The notes beneath the pieces were generated by a model. That model was not told where the DNA came from and made no database searches. It saw nothing but the letters and a program-made list of their open reading frames with translations. DNA of 64,000 nucleotides from Sulfitobacter indolifex. Its GTDB lineage: Bacteria > Pseudomonadota > Alphaproteobacteria > Rhodobacterales > Rhodobacteraceae. Positions 16,943 to 25,069 of the stretch are shown piece by piece. Where the stretch lies: positions 1 to 64,000 of the forward strand of contig NZ_CP084957.1 of the NCBI RefSeq assembly GCF_022788655.1, written 5' to 3'. The first letter of the stretch is position 1. Each line of letters starts with the position of its first letter. The position numbers and the translations under genes were made by a program.

Positions 16943-17329
16943 ATGACCAATCCCCAGATCGACTATGCCGCACTGGCGGCTCAGTGGCGTGCAGAGCGCG
17001 AAACCACCTTGAAGGCATCCAGAGTGGAGCTGCTCGCGCAACTACGTGCGCTTGGCATCAGCGAGGTCGCTGTCGAATACGAAGGCTATGGCGACTCCGG
17101 CAATGTCGAGGATGTGACGGTGCAGCCTGCAGAGGGCAACCTGCCGGAGGCGCTTGTCACAGAAGTTGGCGATTTCGCCTGGTCGCTCGCCTATCACCAT
17201 CACCCGGGGTTCGAAAACAACGAGGGCGGCTACGGCACACTGACCTGGGACTTGCGCAACGACAGCATCACCCTCGATCACGCGGACCGCTATGTCGAAT
17301 GCTCGCACAGCTATGATGAGGGTCTTTGA
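16943..17329 (+). CDS. DUF6878-like protein
   Basis: 128 residues from ATG 16943 (GAGGAC upstream). The core VAVEYEGYGDSGNVEDVTV and the later AYHHHPGFENNEGGYGTLTWDL fit the DUF6878 pattern of a conserved Y-D/E-G-x-G-D-S-G-x-x-E-D motif and a histidine-rich segment. Function unknown. The stop is one base from the next gene's start, so they form an operon. Confidence 0.7.
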   Translation: MTNPQIDYAALAAQWRAERETTLKASRVELLAQLRALGISEVAVEYEGYGDSGNVEDVTVQPAEGNLPEALVTEVGDFAWSLAYHHHPGFENNEGGYGTLTWDLRNDSITLDHADRYVECSHSYDEGL

Positions 17330-17330
17330 G

Positions 17331-17801
17331 ATGGCCCATCCGCTTCATCATGCTGAAAGCTCTGCCCGGAAATTCGGCGGGGTGCCGTCTGACTATCAGG
17401 CCATCCATGACTGGTTTGATGCCTCGAAAGAGCATCTTGCGCTCTTCACGCACAGAGCCTTGCGTCACCACGCCCAAGGCCTGTTTGAAGCCGAGCGTGT
17501 CTTCAGTCTGACCCTGACCAATAGCGCGGGTCGGGACATCCCCGTGCGCTGGATCGGCGAGCAACATGTCCGCGAAGACTGCCAAGGCCGTATCCCGAGC
17601 ATGGCGGACTGGCTGCGTCGGATCAAGCCCGAGCCATGGATGGCCAATGGCCACATCGACCGGCATTCTGGCGATGAGTCCTGCGGCGACCCAAGGGTTG
17701 CCTGGGCCTCCGAGGTCGCCGCCGGACGAACGGTTCTTGGCCTGAAGGATTGGATGGCCGCACGCGCGACGCAAGCCACGCAAGCCACGCAAGGTGCCTG
17801 A
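17331..17801 (+). CDS. DUF6915-like protein
   Basis: 156 residues from ATG 17331. The N-terminal MAHPLHHAESSARKFGG, then DYQAIHDWFDASK and HRALRHHAQGLFEAERVFG-like stretch define the family (DUF6915). Five or more histidines are concentrated in the first 65 residues, suggesting a metal site (inference). The C-terminus has a short repeated ATQ/TQA tail. GAGGGT precedes the start and it is coupled to the DUF6878 gene. Confidence 0.7.
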   Translation: MAHPLHHAESSARKFGGVPSDYQAIHDWFDASKEHLALFTHRALRHHAQGLFEAERVFSLTLTNSAGRDIPVRWIGEQHVREDCQGRIPSMADWLRRIKPEPWMANGHIDRHSGDESCGDPRVAWASEVAAGRTVLGLKDWMAARATQATQATQGA

Positions 17802-17836
17802 CAGCTCTGGGCCGTTTGCCAAACGAATGCTGAATG

Positions 17837-17862
17837 GAAGCCCGGTTGCACGACCGGGCTTC
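17837..17862 (+). terminator. Hairpin terminator after the DUF6915 gene
   Basis: GAAGCCCGGT (17837-17846) and ACCGGGCTTC (17853-17862) form a perfect 10-bp stem with a six-base loop, followed by only a short T stretch (TTGCG). It may act as a partial terminator before the next gene. Confidence 0.6.
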
Positions 17863-17901
17863 TTGCGTCGTTTCACACCACTCTTCTTGAGGAAGACCCC
17901 C

Positions 17902-18204
17902 ATGACACTCGATGAAATCAAGGCCGCCGTCGATGCCGGCCAGACCGTGCACTGGACCAATACCGGCTACGTTGTCCACAAGGACCGGCTCGGTCAGTAC
18001 CTCATCACCTATGTGCCGAACGGTAGCTGCATCGGTCTGACCGACCGGGGCGGGCAACGGTTGAACGGAAAAGAGGCGGAGTTCTTCATCGCGCGATCGG
18101 AGGACGGCGCGGAAAATCCGGGCAGCCAATCAATACCAGACGGGCAGGGGAGGGGCGTAGCACCCGGAGGCGCGGGGGCATTCCCACTCGGACGGCAGCT
18201 TTGA
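17902..18204 (+). CDS. Small plasmid protein, function unknown
   Basis: 100 residues from ATG 17902, with TTGAGGAAG upstream. The first 70 residues (LDEIKAAVDAGQTVHWTNTGY, LITYVPNGSCIGLTDRGGQRLNG) form a small beta-rich unit seen in plasmid-borne hypothetical proteins. The glycine-rich tail looks disordered. It lies between the DUF6915 and DUF736 genes. Confidence 0.6.
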   Translation: MTLDEIKAAVDAGQTVHWTNTGYVVHKDRLGQYLITYVPNGSCIGLTDRGGQRLNGKEAEFFIARSEDGAENPGSQSIPDGQGRGVAPGGAGAFPLGRQL

Positions 18205-18328
18205 CCCGTGGGCGAGGCTGAAAGGAAAGCAGGCTTTCTGATTTGTGATCCCTCAAGGGGTCGAGAAAGCAATCCCGGATGCGCTGGCAAGGACGTCAGA
18301 CACCGGCCAATCTGAAAGGAACCATCCC

Positions 18329-19057
18329 ATGTTCGCAGGAACCCTCACCCGCAATGTCGAGACCGCAGCCGCTCAGTACACCGGCATGATCCACGGGGCG
18401 CGCTTTGACATCGCCATCCAGTTGGAGGCGCGGGCCAAGATGTCCGAACGCAGCCCGGATTTTGACGTCACGGCAGTCAACAAATCGGGCCGCAAGGTAC
18501 GCATCGGCACGGCCTGGAACGAGACCGGCAACACCAGCGGCAACCCCTACATCTCGATGCAGATCGATGTTGGTCTCGGCCCGTTCCGGGTCAACGCGGT
18601 GCAGACGAAAGAGGCGCGCGCGGCCCAGAGCGGCGCGTTCGAGATCATCCCGCTGGTCTCGAACGGCCTGATGAAATCCGGCTCGATCTCGGGCGAGCTC
18701 ACCGCTATGGACGCCGACAACGCCTTCACCGGCTACATCGCCAACATGATGTTCGATCTGGAGTTCATGCTGATCGAGAACAGCTACAAGACCGAGGAGA
18801 CCCACCCCGATTACCGCATTGAGGTCAGCTCGCCCCGTGGCACACCGATCCGCGTCGGCTCGGCCTGGATGGCGAAAAGCAGCCGCACGGGCAATGACTA
18901 CTTGTCACTGCTGATCAACACGCCTGATGGCGACCTGCGCGTCAACGCCGTGCAGAACGAAGAACAGCGCGGCGGGCAGACCTTCTCGATCATCCCGTTC
19001 ATCGACAGCGGTGAGCAGCCGCAGGACGCAGGCGCGGGGCTGTCGCTGGTCGCATGA
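18329..19057 (+). CDS. Tandem DUF736 protein
   Basis: 242-residue protein made of two DUF736 domains, residues about 1-115 and 130-228. Family proteins are usually single-domain (about 100 residues). Each half carries the core pattern: FDVTAVNKSGRKVRIGTAW then GNPYISMQID and FRVNAVQ in the first, YRIEVSSPRGTPIRVGSAW then GNDYLSLLIN and LRVNAVQ in the second. The function of DUF736 is unknown; it is a marker of alphaproteobacterial conjugative elements. GAAAGGAA precedes ATG 18329 and a strong terminator follows. Confidence 0.85.
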   Translation: MFAGTLTRNVETAAAQYTGMIHGARFDIAIQLEARAKMSERSPDFDVTAVNKSGRKVRIGTAWNETGNTSGNPYISMQIDVGLGPFRVNAVQTKEARAAQSGAFEIIPLVSNGLMKSGSISGELTAMDADNAFTGYIANMMFDLEFMLIENSYKTEETHPDYRIEVSSPRGTPIRVGSAWMAKSSRTGNDYLSLLINTPDGDLRVNAVQNEEQRGGQTFSIIPFIDSGEQPQDAGAGLSLVA

Positions 19058-19086
19058 TCAACGCGCGATATTAGACATCCGCACCG

Positions 19087-19120
19087 AAAGGGGAGCCGTG
19101 GGACCGCGGTTCCCCTTTTT
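19087..19120 (+). terminator. Rho-independent terminator after the DUF736 gene
   Basis: AAAGGGGAGCCG (19087-19098) pairs with CGGTTCCCCTTT (19107-19118) with one G-U pair, followed by TTTTT to 19120. Confidence 0.8.
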
Positions 19121-19428
19121 CTTATCTCGATGTCGCAGCGAGACATATCGTACGATACTTGGGAAGACACCATCCATATCCTACCGGAGGTTGAGATCTA
19201 CATCAATTCCAGGATGCTACGCTGCAGCTTGGCAAATGAGTCACTCGCTGTGGTCACTGGGTGTTGGGTCAATTGAACTCGCACATCGCTGCGCAGCGCG
19301 TGATCTCAGGGGATTCCTTTCGTGCGACACTATGGTCTTCTCTCACTTGCTGTTTCCAGTGTGACGTGGTCAGTCCCACATTAAGGTGAGCCGAGAAAGA
19401 TGTTGCGGAAAAGGCCCGAAGACGCGTT
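19121..19428. other. Gap at the edge of the CBASS-like island
   Basis: 308 bases without a convincing gene, between the DUF736 terminator and the end of the convergent DUF2235 gene. The only structure seen is the short palindrome ATCGTACGAT near 19147. It probably marks the junction between plasmid backbone and inserted defence genes; no direct repeats were found by eye. Confidence 0.4.
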
Positions 19429-20850
19429 TTACGTCTTATAGAAACGCTTTAGATCGCGTCGCTTGCTCAGTTGTTGCGGTCGGTATGGTTTGACCTCTCC
19501 GAATTGAGCGACCGCGGTCGCCTGCATGCGTTCTTGTACGGATGGGTGGAGAGGGAAATCGTCGCCGACTTCTCGGATTCCTTTTTTCCATGGAATGCTG
19601 ACTGGTCCGAACGCCAAGATCGCGTCCTCGCGGTGCTGCAGGCCCAAAGGGTCAGGAGCGCGGTTAAGGTAATTTTCGTTGATTTTGATTGAAGGCACAC
19701 ACTCCTTTAACTCATCGACCATCCAGTCTAGGGCGATATCACTGAGACGGGATTCGGCCTCGGGGTAGCTGCCACCGATGTCGCTGTGACAACCCGGGAA
19801 CCAGACCTGCTTGAGCCAAGCCGGTTCTCGGTTCTTGGTCTCTATAGCGGCTTTTTTGGACGCCCATCCAACTCGCGGGAAGTCTGCGCGGTCTTCATCG
19901 ATCGCCATGGCGTGGCGGGCGTGGTTTACGTCGGGATCCAGCCACATGTCGTAGTTGCGCTTGTTCCAAGCGGCGAAATGCCCTGTCTTCAGAATCTGTG
20001 GCCAGTCTGTAGGGCGCAATATCTTCAATTTGCGACCAGGATCATCCGAGAAATACTTGAAATTATCGAGCAGAAGTGAGCCGAGTTGCCAAACAAGCAC
20101 TCCGAGCAAGGCGCCGAGCGGGATGACAAGAAGCAATGACCATCCCAGCACGATTCCGGCAAGAAAGGCGGCACCGACTGTGAACGTCACTCCCCAAACA
20201 AGCGCGCGCACGACCGCAGTCCGCAGTGACGCCACCGTATCGAACACTCCGATGAAGGTTGGCTGAATATTGCCCTGATTGTCTTCGCCCTCGAGGGGAG
20301 CACTCGAATACTTCTCGCGAAATCTGTGACCGAGCTCTTCGCGATGCTTGAAGTACGGGTTCTGTCCGCGAGGCTTTCCGGCGCCGTGGTTATAAACGAA
20401 CTTCACCGCATCCGTGGCGATCTTGCGTAAACCGGGTCCGTGACGCGGGATGGGTTTGCCATCGGGCATTTGTGTCGGGACACCGCAAAGGTTCATGACA
20501 TTCGCTAGTGCCCTGACCGTGTACGCCCCGCGCGAGAAGCCGAATAGCAGCACACGGTCACCGGGCTCATAATGGGCGATGATCTGTTCATAGCAATCGA
20601 TGATATTGTGATCGATGCCGGTGCCGACTGCGCTTTCAAGGATAGGTTTGATGCGGCCAAAGAGTCCCCCGCTTTCGCCCGTGCCCAGCCCAGGATCGTA
20701 AAAGGTGACTTGATCCTTTGGGCTAATTGGTGAGTCTGGGCCGGGACGCATGGCGCGATACATCTTGTAGACGTTCGAAAGGCGTTGGTCCGGCCTAGAC
20801 CCGCCCATTTGCCCGGTCCCATCGGAAAAAATACAGATATTCTTTGTCAT
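19429..20850 (-). CDS. DUF2235 alpha/beta-hydrolase with membrane segment (putative CBASS effector)
   Basis: 473 residues. Alpha/beta-hydrolase features are ICIFSDGTGQ at the N-terminus, nucleophile elbow GFSRG (S106), IGVFDTVAS (about 200-208) and FPGCHSDIGGSY (353-362, likely Asp/His). DUF2235 is related to the Tle-type lipases of type VI secretion. Two closely spaced hydrophobic segments at about 213-262 would anchor it in the membrane. It is the last gene of a minus-strand operon behind a CD-NTase and a SLATT protein, starting three bases after the SLATT stop. This suggests a membrane-damaging lipase triggered by the signal nucleotide. That role is inferred; patatins are the commoner CBASS lipase. 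Confidence 0.8.
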   Translation of the reverse strand: MTKNICIFSDGTGQMGGSRPDQRLSNVYKMYRAMRPGPDSPISPKDQVTFYDPGLGTGESGGLFGRIKPILESAVGTGIDHNIIDCYEQIIAHYEPGDRVLLFGFSRGAYTVRALANVMNLCGVPTQMPDGKPIPRHGPGLRKIATDAVKFVYNHGAGKPRGQNPYFKHREELGHRFREKYSSAPLEGEDNQGNIQPTFIGVFDTVASLRTAVVRALVWGVTFTVGAAFLAGIVLGWSLLLVIPLGALLGVLVWQLGSLLLDNFKYFSDDPGRKLKILRPTDWPQILKTGHFAAWNKRNYDMWLDPDVNHARHAMAIDEDRADFPRVGWASKKAAIETKNREPAWLKQVWFPGCHSDIGGSYPEAESRLSDIALDWMVDELKECVPSIKINENYLNRAPDPLGLQHREDAILAFGPVSIPWKKGIREVGDDFPLHPSVQERMQATAVAQFGEVKPYRPQQLSKRRDLKRFYKT

Positions 20851-20853
20851 TTT

Positions 20854-21453
20854 TTACCTTTTTCCTTCAGCCTGATTGACTTCTGTCTGTTTAGGCCGTC
20901 CGCCGGATCGCTTTAGCGAGAGTGGAAGAAAACAGTCTATCTCGTCAGCTGTGAAGCTCATGTCTTCCATCTCCTTCAGCCGTCTTTGGGCCTCCTCGTA
21001 GGCTTTTCCGTCAGTCTGAGGTGCCCCTTCATAGAGGGCAGAAAGTATGGCCTGTAACTCGTCCCGACGCTCAACTGCGGCTTCATGTGACAGTCTTGGC
21101 AGATCGGTTAGCAGTGAGAGGTAGCATTCTCGGACGTTCCAGAGCTTCGCGGCTGCGTCACGATGTTTTTGGGCGATAGCACCGGGATCGAAGTTCTTCA
21201 GATATGCCGCAACAAATAGCGTCATAAATGAAATGCCGACAGTCGCGACCTCGACCCATAATTCTTCTCCCACCACGACTCCGATCGCCCCTGCGCTCGT
21301 CAGTGCTGAAAGGGTGATTTGCAAAACCTTGTACCTGCGAAGTGTATCGGCAGAGCGATCGGCCATACGTTCGTGGGTTTTGTGGGTATAGACCACCCGT
21401 CCGAAGCATTCACGGACCTGATCCTCGAACGCGATATCGTAGTCAGGCGGCAT
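20854..21453 (-). CDS. SLATT-domain membrane protein (CBASS-associated effector)
   Basis: 199-residue SLATT protein: YTHKTHERMADRSADTLRRYKVLQI precedes two transmembrane helices (about residues 45-85, LSALTSAGAIGVVVG and VATVGISFMTLFVAAYL), then a soluble helical part with AAAKLWNVRECYLSLLTDL. SLATT proteins are predicted pore-forming effectors coupled to nucleotide-producing enzymes in conflict systems. Three starts are possible (21471, 21462, 21453). The last is preferred for its GAGGA spacing and overlaps the cyclase gene by 11 bases. Confidence 0.85.
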   Translation of the reverse strand: MPPDYDIAFEDQVRECFGRVVYTHKTHERMADRSADTLRRYKVLQITLSALTSAGAIGVVVGEELWVEVATVGISFMTLFVAAYLKNFDPGAIAQKHRDAAAKLWNVRECYLSLLTDLPRLSHEAAVERRDELQAILSALYEGAPQTDGKAYEEAQRRLKEMEDMSFTADEIDCFLPLSLKRSGGRPKQTEVNQAEGKR

Positions 21454-22768
21454 AGTCTTCATCCTCGGCATCTTTCACACGGATCGGGACGTGGATGTTG
21501 TCACGCGCAACGACCACGCCTCGGCTGACCGCGTAGCATTCTACGAGGTGATCTCCGCGGAAGTTTGTGGTCTCTTGGCGCTCACCGCGACCTTCGTCGC
21601 GCACGATCTGTCCTCGGATCACGTCTCGACGCTCGGCTTCTTCGCCACGGTTCAAGATCTTCCAAAACAACTCGGTATCATCGGGAAGATCGGTTGCATC
21701 CGCGATGAAGAATCGAAGGCTCTTTTTCGGCAGCAGAACGCCATGCCGCTCCAATAGGTCCCGAAGCATTCCCGGACGGAATCCATCCTGCGTCACTTCG
21801 CAGTTGATACGAAGATGGTATCGAATATCGACCGGAAATCTGTCTTCGACAAACTGCTCAGTGTTCTTGAAGACATGCGCGAATGCGGCAGCCTCTCCCG
21901 CTGCACTCTTTGCCGGTGCTGGGTAGGCGTTCCCGAACACATCCCGCCATTTTTGGCGCTCGTTCTTCTGTCCGCTCGCATCGATGGCTTTTAGACATAA
22001 ATCGTATGCCTTCTTCGCCTTCCGCTCGAACCGCTTCTTGACGCGGACGCGTTGGCGACTGCCAAGCGCTGCATACTCGGATTGCTTGGGCTGATCAGCC
22101 AGGAATTCGAAGAAATCTCGGCACATGTAGTCGTAGTAGTGGTAGCTCTTGGTATCGTATTCGTCGGTCGACTCGAGGAAGTTGTAGGCGAGAGTGTCGA
22201 TCAGAAGGCCGCCCATGGCGACGCCGTGCTTGTTCTTCCAGGCGCGCGCCATCTTGCACAAGCGGCGAAGGTTCCGGTTCTTGCGCTCATTGGCTTCTCT
22301 CATTTCATCGAGTTCAGCCTGCGGCTTGGTATTCTTCCACGACCCACCGTTTGCGGTGTCAGGGTACTTATAGCTCCCATCAGCTAGCTTGAAGGCCGGC
22401 ATCACTTCGATGTGGAAATCGTTGTAGAGCACCCGGACAACCAAACGATCCACCTTGACGGTCGTCGAAGGGTATCGCCGCTTGATCGCAGCCTTGGCAT
22501 CGTGAAGAAGCCGATACTGGCCCCCATCCTTGTAGCTATCCCACTTCCCGGCAGGCATGATGTAGATCATGTCCAAGTCGGAAATGCCCTTGATCGCCGT
22601 CCAACGGCCATAGGAGCCAACTTGAAGGCTGTTAGCCGTTTTTGACTCTGTGTCGCGAAACTCCTTGTTAAGGGAAGCAGTGACTTCGCCGTATCGCAAG
22701 GCAATCGTCGCGGCATTATCGATCTTGATGTTATCGAGAAAGGTCTTGAAGTCTTCAGAGGTGCCCAT
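21443..22768 (-). CDS. CD-NTase (CBASS oligonucleotide cyclase) with C-terminal sensor domain
   Basis: 441-residue nucleotidyltransferase of the CD-NTase/SMODS family, which makes cyclic oligonucleotide signals after phage infection. The active-site segment is GSYGRWTAIKGISDLDMIYIMP, split as GS (51-52) and the metal-binding D64-x-D66; the third carboxylate is E121 in FHIEVMPAF. Residues about 318-432 (YHLRINCEVTQDGF, GDHLVECYAV) look like the AGS-C nucleotide-sensor domain often found with this family. It is the first gene of a three-gene operon with SLATT and DUF2235. No Cap2/Cap3 ubiquitin-like genes accompany it, so this would be a minimal CBASS. The nucleotide product cannot be told. Confidence 0.9.
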   Translation of the reverse strand: MGTSEDFKTFLDNIKIDNAATIALRYGEVTASLNKEFRDTESKTANSLQVGSYGRWTAIKGISDLDMIYIMPAGKWDSYKDGGQYRLLHDAKAAIKRRYPSTTVKVDRLVVRVLYNDFHIEVMPAFKLADGSYKYPDTANGGSWKNTKPQAELDEMREANERKNRNLRRLCKMARAWKNKHGVAMGGLLIDTLAYNFLESTDEYDTKSYHYYDYMCRDFFEFLADQPKQSEYAALGSRQRVRVKKRFERKAKKAYDLCLKAIDASGQKNERQKWRDVFGNAYPAPAKSAAGEAAAFAHVFKNTEQFVEDRFPVDIRYHLRINCEVTQDGFRPGMLRDLLERHGVLLPKKSLRFFIADATDLPDDTELFWKILNRGEEAERRDVIRGQIVRDEGRGERQETTNFRGDHLVECYAVSRGVVVARDNIHVPIRVKDAEDEDYAA

Positions 22769-22817
22769 TGGAGTCTCGCGTTTTTGCCGGTTCAGCGCCT
22801 CTTAGGCCGGTGCGGCG

Positions 22818-22927
22818 GTTTACAAATTTGCCTTTCTTTCGGATTCCTGTTATAAGTTAGGGACGAAAGACCGCACTTTCAAGCGTTGTAGTTTACAAAA
22901 TATCAATCATATAGGTGGAATGTAAAC
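22818..22927 (+). promoter_or_regulatory. Repeated heptamer, probable operator of the XRE-ImmA regulator
   Basis: The divergent intergenic region contains GTTTACA at 22818-22824 and 22891-22897 and its inverse TGTAAAC at 22921-22927. The last two form an inverted repeat just upstream of the regulator gene, and the first lies near the cyclase start. This would allow one regulator to control both the CBASS-like operon and its own gene. Confidence 0.45.
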
Positions 22928-22946
22928 CACCCACTGGGAGGACGTT

Positions 22947-24008
22947 ATGATTGGCAAGCGACTCAAAGGAGCCCGAGCGGCATCTGGCCTCTCGCTCCGT
23001 GCACTTTCTGATGCCATGGAGAACAAGGTATCCGCCCAAGCCATAGGCAAGTACGAGCGTAATGAAGACATGCCCGGTTCGGGCGTGCTGCTAAGTCTTG
23101 CCCGAGCACTCGGCGTCTCTGTGGATTTCCTGCTCAGCGATGATGAGCTTGAGTTGGAGGGCGTTGAGTTTCGCAAGTCAGCCAGCTCTTCAGCCAAAGA
23201 GATCGCGACGATCGAAGCCAAGACGCTTAATATGGTTGAAAAGTACCTAGCTATCGAAAGCTTGCTGAATCTTTCGAGCCAGGAATGGGATGCCCCGCAC
23301 GAAGCACCCTATTGGGTGGCCGATGTTCGAGATGCCGAGGACGCGGCTCGCAACATGCGTGCTTCTTGGCAGTTGGGTCATGACCCGATTCCAATGCTTG
23401 CCGAACTCCTCGAGGAGCACGGGATCAAAGTGCTGTCTTTGGATGTTGATCGGATTGACGGGCTTGCGGCGAAAGTGCGTCGAAAAGAGCATCACTCCGC
23501 CCGTGTTATCATGATCAAGAAGAAGACCTGGTCTGAGCGGAAGCGCTTCAGTTTAGCTCACGAATTGGGCCACATGGTTCTTAAAGTCGCCGAAGGGTGT
23601 GATTCAGAACGCGCCGCAAATCGATTTGCTGGTGCATTCCTCGTTCCGGCAGAAGTGCTACGGCAGGAGATTGGTGCCCGCAGAACGGACATAAGCATTG
23701 GTGAGCTCATTAGTCTGAAGGATCGGTTTGGCGTCAGCATTCAAGCGCTGACGTATCGATGCAAGGATTTGGACATCATCAACCAGGCAACATTTGCGCG
23801 TCTGTTCAAGGTCTATAAGCAACGAGGTTGGCGCGATGAGCCGTTCGAGGAGCCAAATTCCATTCCTTGGGAACGAGAAGAACCGGACCGCTTTCAACGT
23901 TTGTGTTTTCGTGCCCTCTCCGAGGGGTTGATTGGGTTGTCTCGCGCGGCAGAACTTCTCGAAATACGGGTTAAAGAACTGGAAGAGCGGTTGGACCACA
24001 TGGCATAG
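22947..24008 (+). CDS. XRE-family regulator fused to ImmA/IrrE metallopeptidase
   Basis: 353 residues. Residues about 1-65 are an XRE helix-turn-helix (GKRLKGARAASGLSLRALSDAM, AQAIGKYERNE, LGVSVDFLL). The middle and C-terminal part is an ImmA/IrrE metallopeptidase with zinc motif HELGH (H205, E206, H209). Such proteins cleave or release repressors in phage-like switches, or pair with a toxin. GGGAGG precedes the ATG. It is transcribed away from the CD-NTase operon, with GTTTACA repeats between, and a PIN-like gene follows directly. Confidence 0.88.
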   Translation: MIGKRLKGARAASGLSLRALSDAMENKVSAQAIGKYERNEDMPGSGVLLSLARALGVSVDFLLSDDELELEGVEFRKSASSSAKEIATIEAKTLNMVEKYLAIESLLNLSSQEWDAPHEAPYWVADVRDAEDAARNMRASWQLGHDPIPMLAELLEEHGIKVLSLDVDRIDGLAAKVRRKEHHSARVIMIKKKTWSERKRFSLAHELGHMVLKVAEGCDSERAANRFAGAFLVPAEVLRQEIGARRTDISIGELISLKDRFGVSIQALTYRCKDLDIINQATFARLFKVYKQRGWRDEPFEEPNSIPWEREEPDRFQRLCFRALSEGLIGLSRAAELLEIRVKELEERLDHMA

Positions 24009-24015
24009 TGCCTAT

Positions 24016-24501
24016 GTGCAAATTCTTGTTTCTGATACCTCTGTCCTGATTGACATTGAAAGAGCCTCGCTGACCGCGAGGCTCTTTGACCTGCCCTATG
24101 ATTTTGTTGTTCCGGATGCTCTCTATCAAGCCGAACTCCTCGACTGGATGGGGCCAGATCTGATTGACCTGGGGCTGAGAATAGAAGAGCTCACGCCAGA
24201 AGAAACCGCACGTGCGACAGAGCTGAAGCGGGCAAAGGCTATGTTGTCGACGCCTGATGTCTTTGCGTTTTGTCTGGCGGCGGGAAGGGATTGGGTTCTA
24301 CTAACCGGAGACGGTGCGCTCAGGGCTGAGGCGGAGCGCCAAGAACTCGCGATGCATGGTGTTTTGTGGGTGTTCGATGAGATGGAACATCACGAGGTTT
24401 GTTCGACCGTCCTCCTCAAGTCGGGCCTCGAGGCGGTTCGTGATCACCCGAGATGCAGACTTCCCATTAGGGAAATCAATAGGCGCCTTGCGAGATACTA
24501 G
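24016..24501 (+). CDS. PIN-domain ribonuclease-like protein (partner of XRE-ImmA)
   Basis: 161 residues from GTG 24016, seven bases after the XRE-ImmA stop. PIN features: ILVSDTSVLIDIER at the N-terminus (acidic D, S, D), FVVPDALYQAELL in the middle, and LSTPDVFAFCLAA with VLLTGDGALRAEA supplying the later acids. HTH-ImmA plus PIN pairs are a known toxin-antitoxin-like arrangement. The frame is open upstream into the previous gene, so translation is probably coupled. No strong Shine-Dalgarno is visible. Confidence 0.7.
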   Translation: MQILVSDTSVLIDIERASLTARLFDLPYDFVVPDALYQAELLDWMGPDLIDLGLRIEELTPEETARATELKRAKAMLSTPDVFAFCLAAGRDWVLLTGDGALRAEAERQELAMHGVLWVFDEMEHHEVCSTVLLKSGLEAVRDHPRCRLPIREINRRLARY

Positions 24502-25069
24502 ATTGTTTATTCGGCTTGCTGGAGGGAAATTGTTGCGAAGCTCTTCTTCGCTTTAGCCTTGCGGCCTCCCCAGCTCGGCTTCGCGTGTCGCAGGGGAGAA
24601 CAGCCCTACGGTCCGTCGCGCATTCGGCCATGCGGCCTCACCGCGGTGTTGCACCCGGGATCCCGGTTTGCCCGCCTCGCGAGCACGTCCCTCCCCGGCC
24701 GCTCCGCCGGATTGCGCTCTGGTCTGTTTTGCGGGGCAAAACGATCCCGCCGCTTCATCCGTCTTCCGCGTCCGGTCGGGCCGTTTGCCTGCTCGGGTCG
24801 GGCAAACCTACCGTCAAAACACACACACATGAGTGCGGAAGCATATCCTCCGGATGGCCCCCAAATCAGCCCGCGTCAAGGATCGCAAAACTTTTCGGCG
24901 AGGGCGGGGCCTGTGGCGTGGGGCGGTCCCGTGCTGCGCGCCGAAAACTTTTGCGCCCGGCAAGCCGGCGGCTGCGCCGTCCCTGACCCGGGCAGATTCG
25001 GAAACCAGGCATTCGGCCATGCCCCCACACTCACGTGGTGGCCTTGGAAACGAACACTGGAGACCAGAC
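24502..25069. repeat. GC-rich, hairpin-rich gap with long inverted repeats
   Basis: 568 bases without a convincing gene. Two inverted repeats stand out: GCAAAACTTTTCGGCG (24885-24900) against CGCCGAAAACTTTTGC (24939-24954), one mismatch in 16; and GGTTTGCCCG (24665-24674) against CGGGCAAACC (24799-24808), perfect. Base composition is strongly GC-rich with short open frames that look spurious. It could be a structured regulatory leader of the DUF2493 gene or a remnant of rearrangement. Confidence 0.5.
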
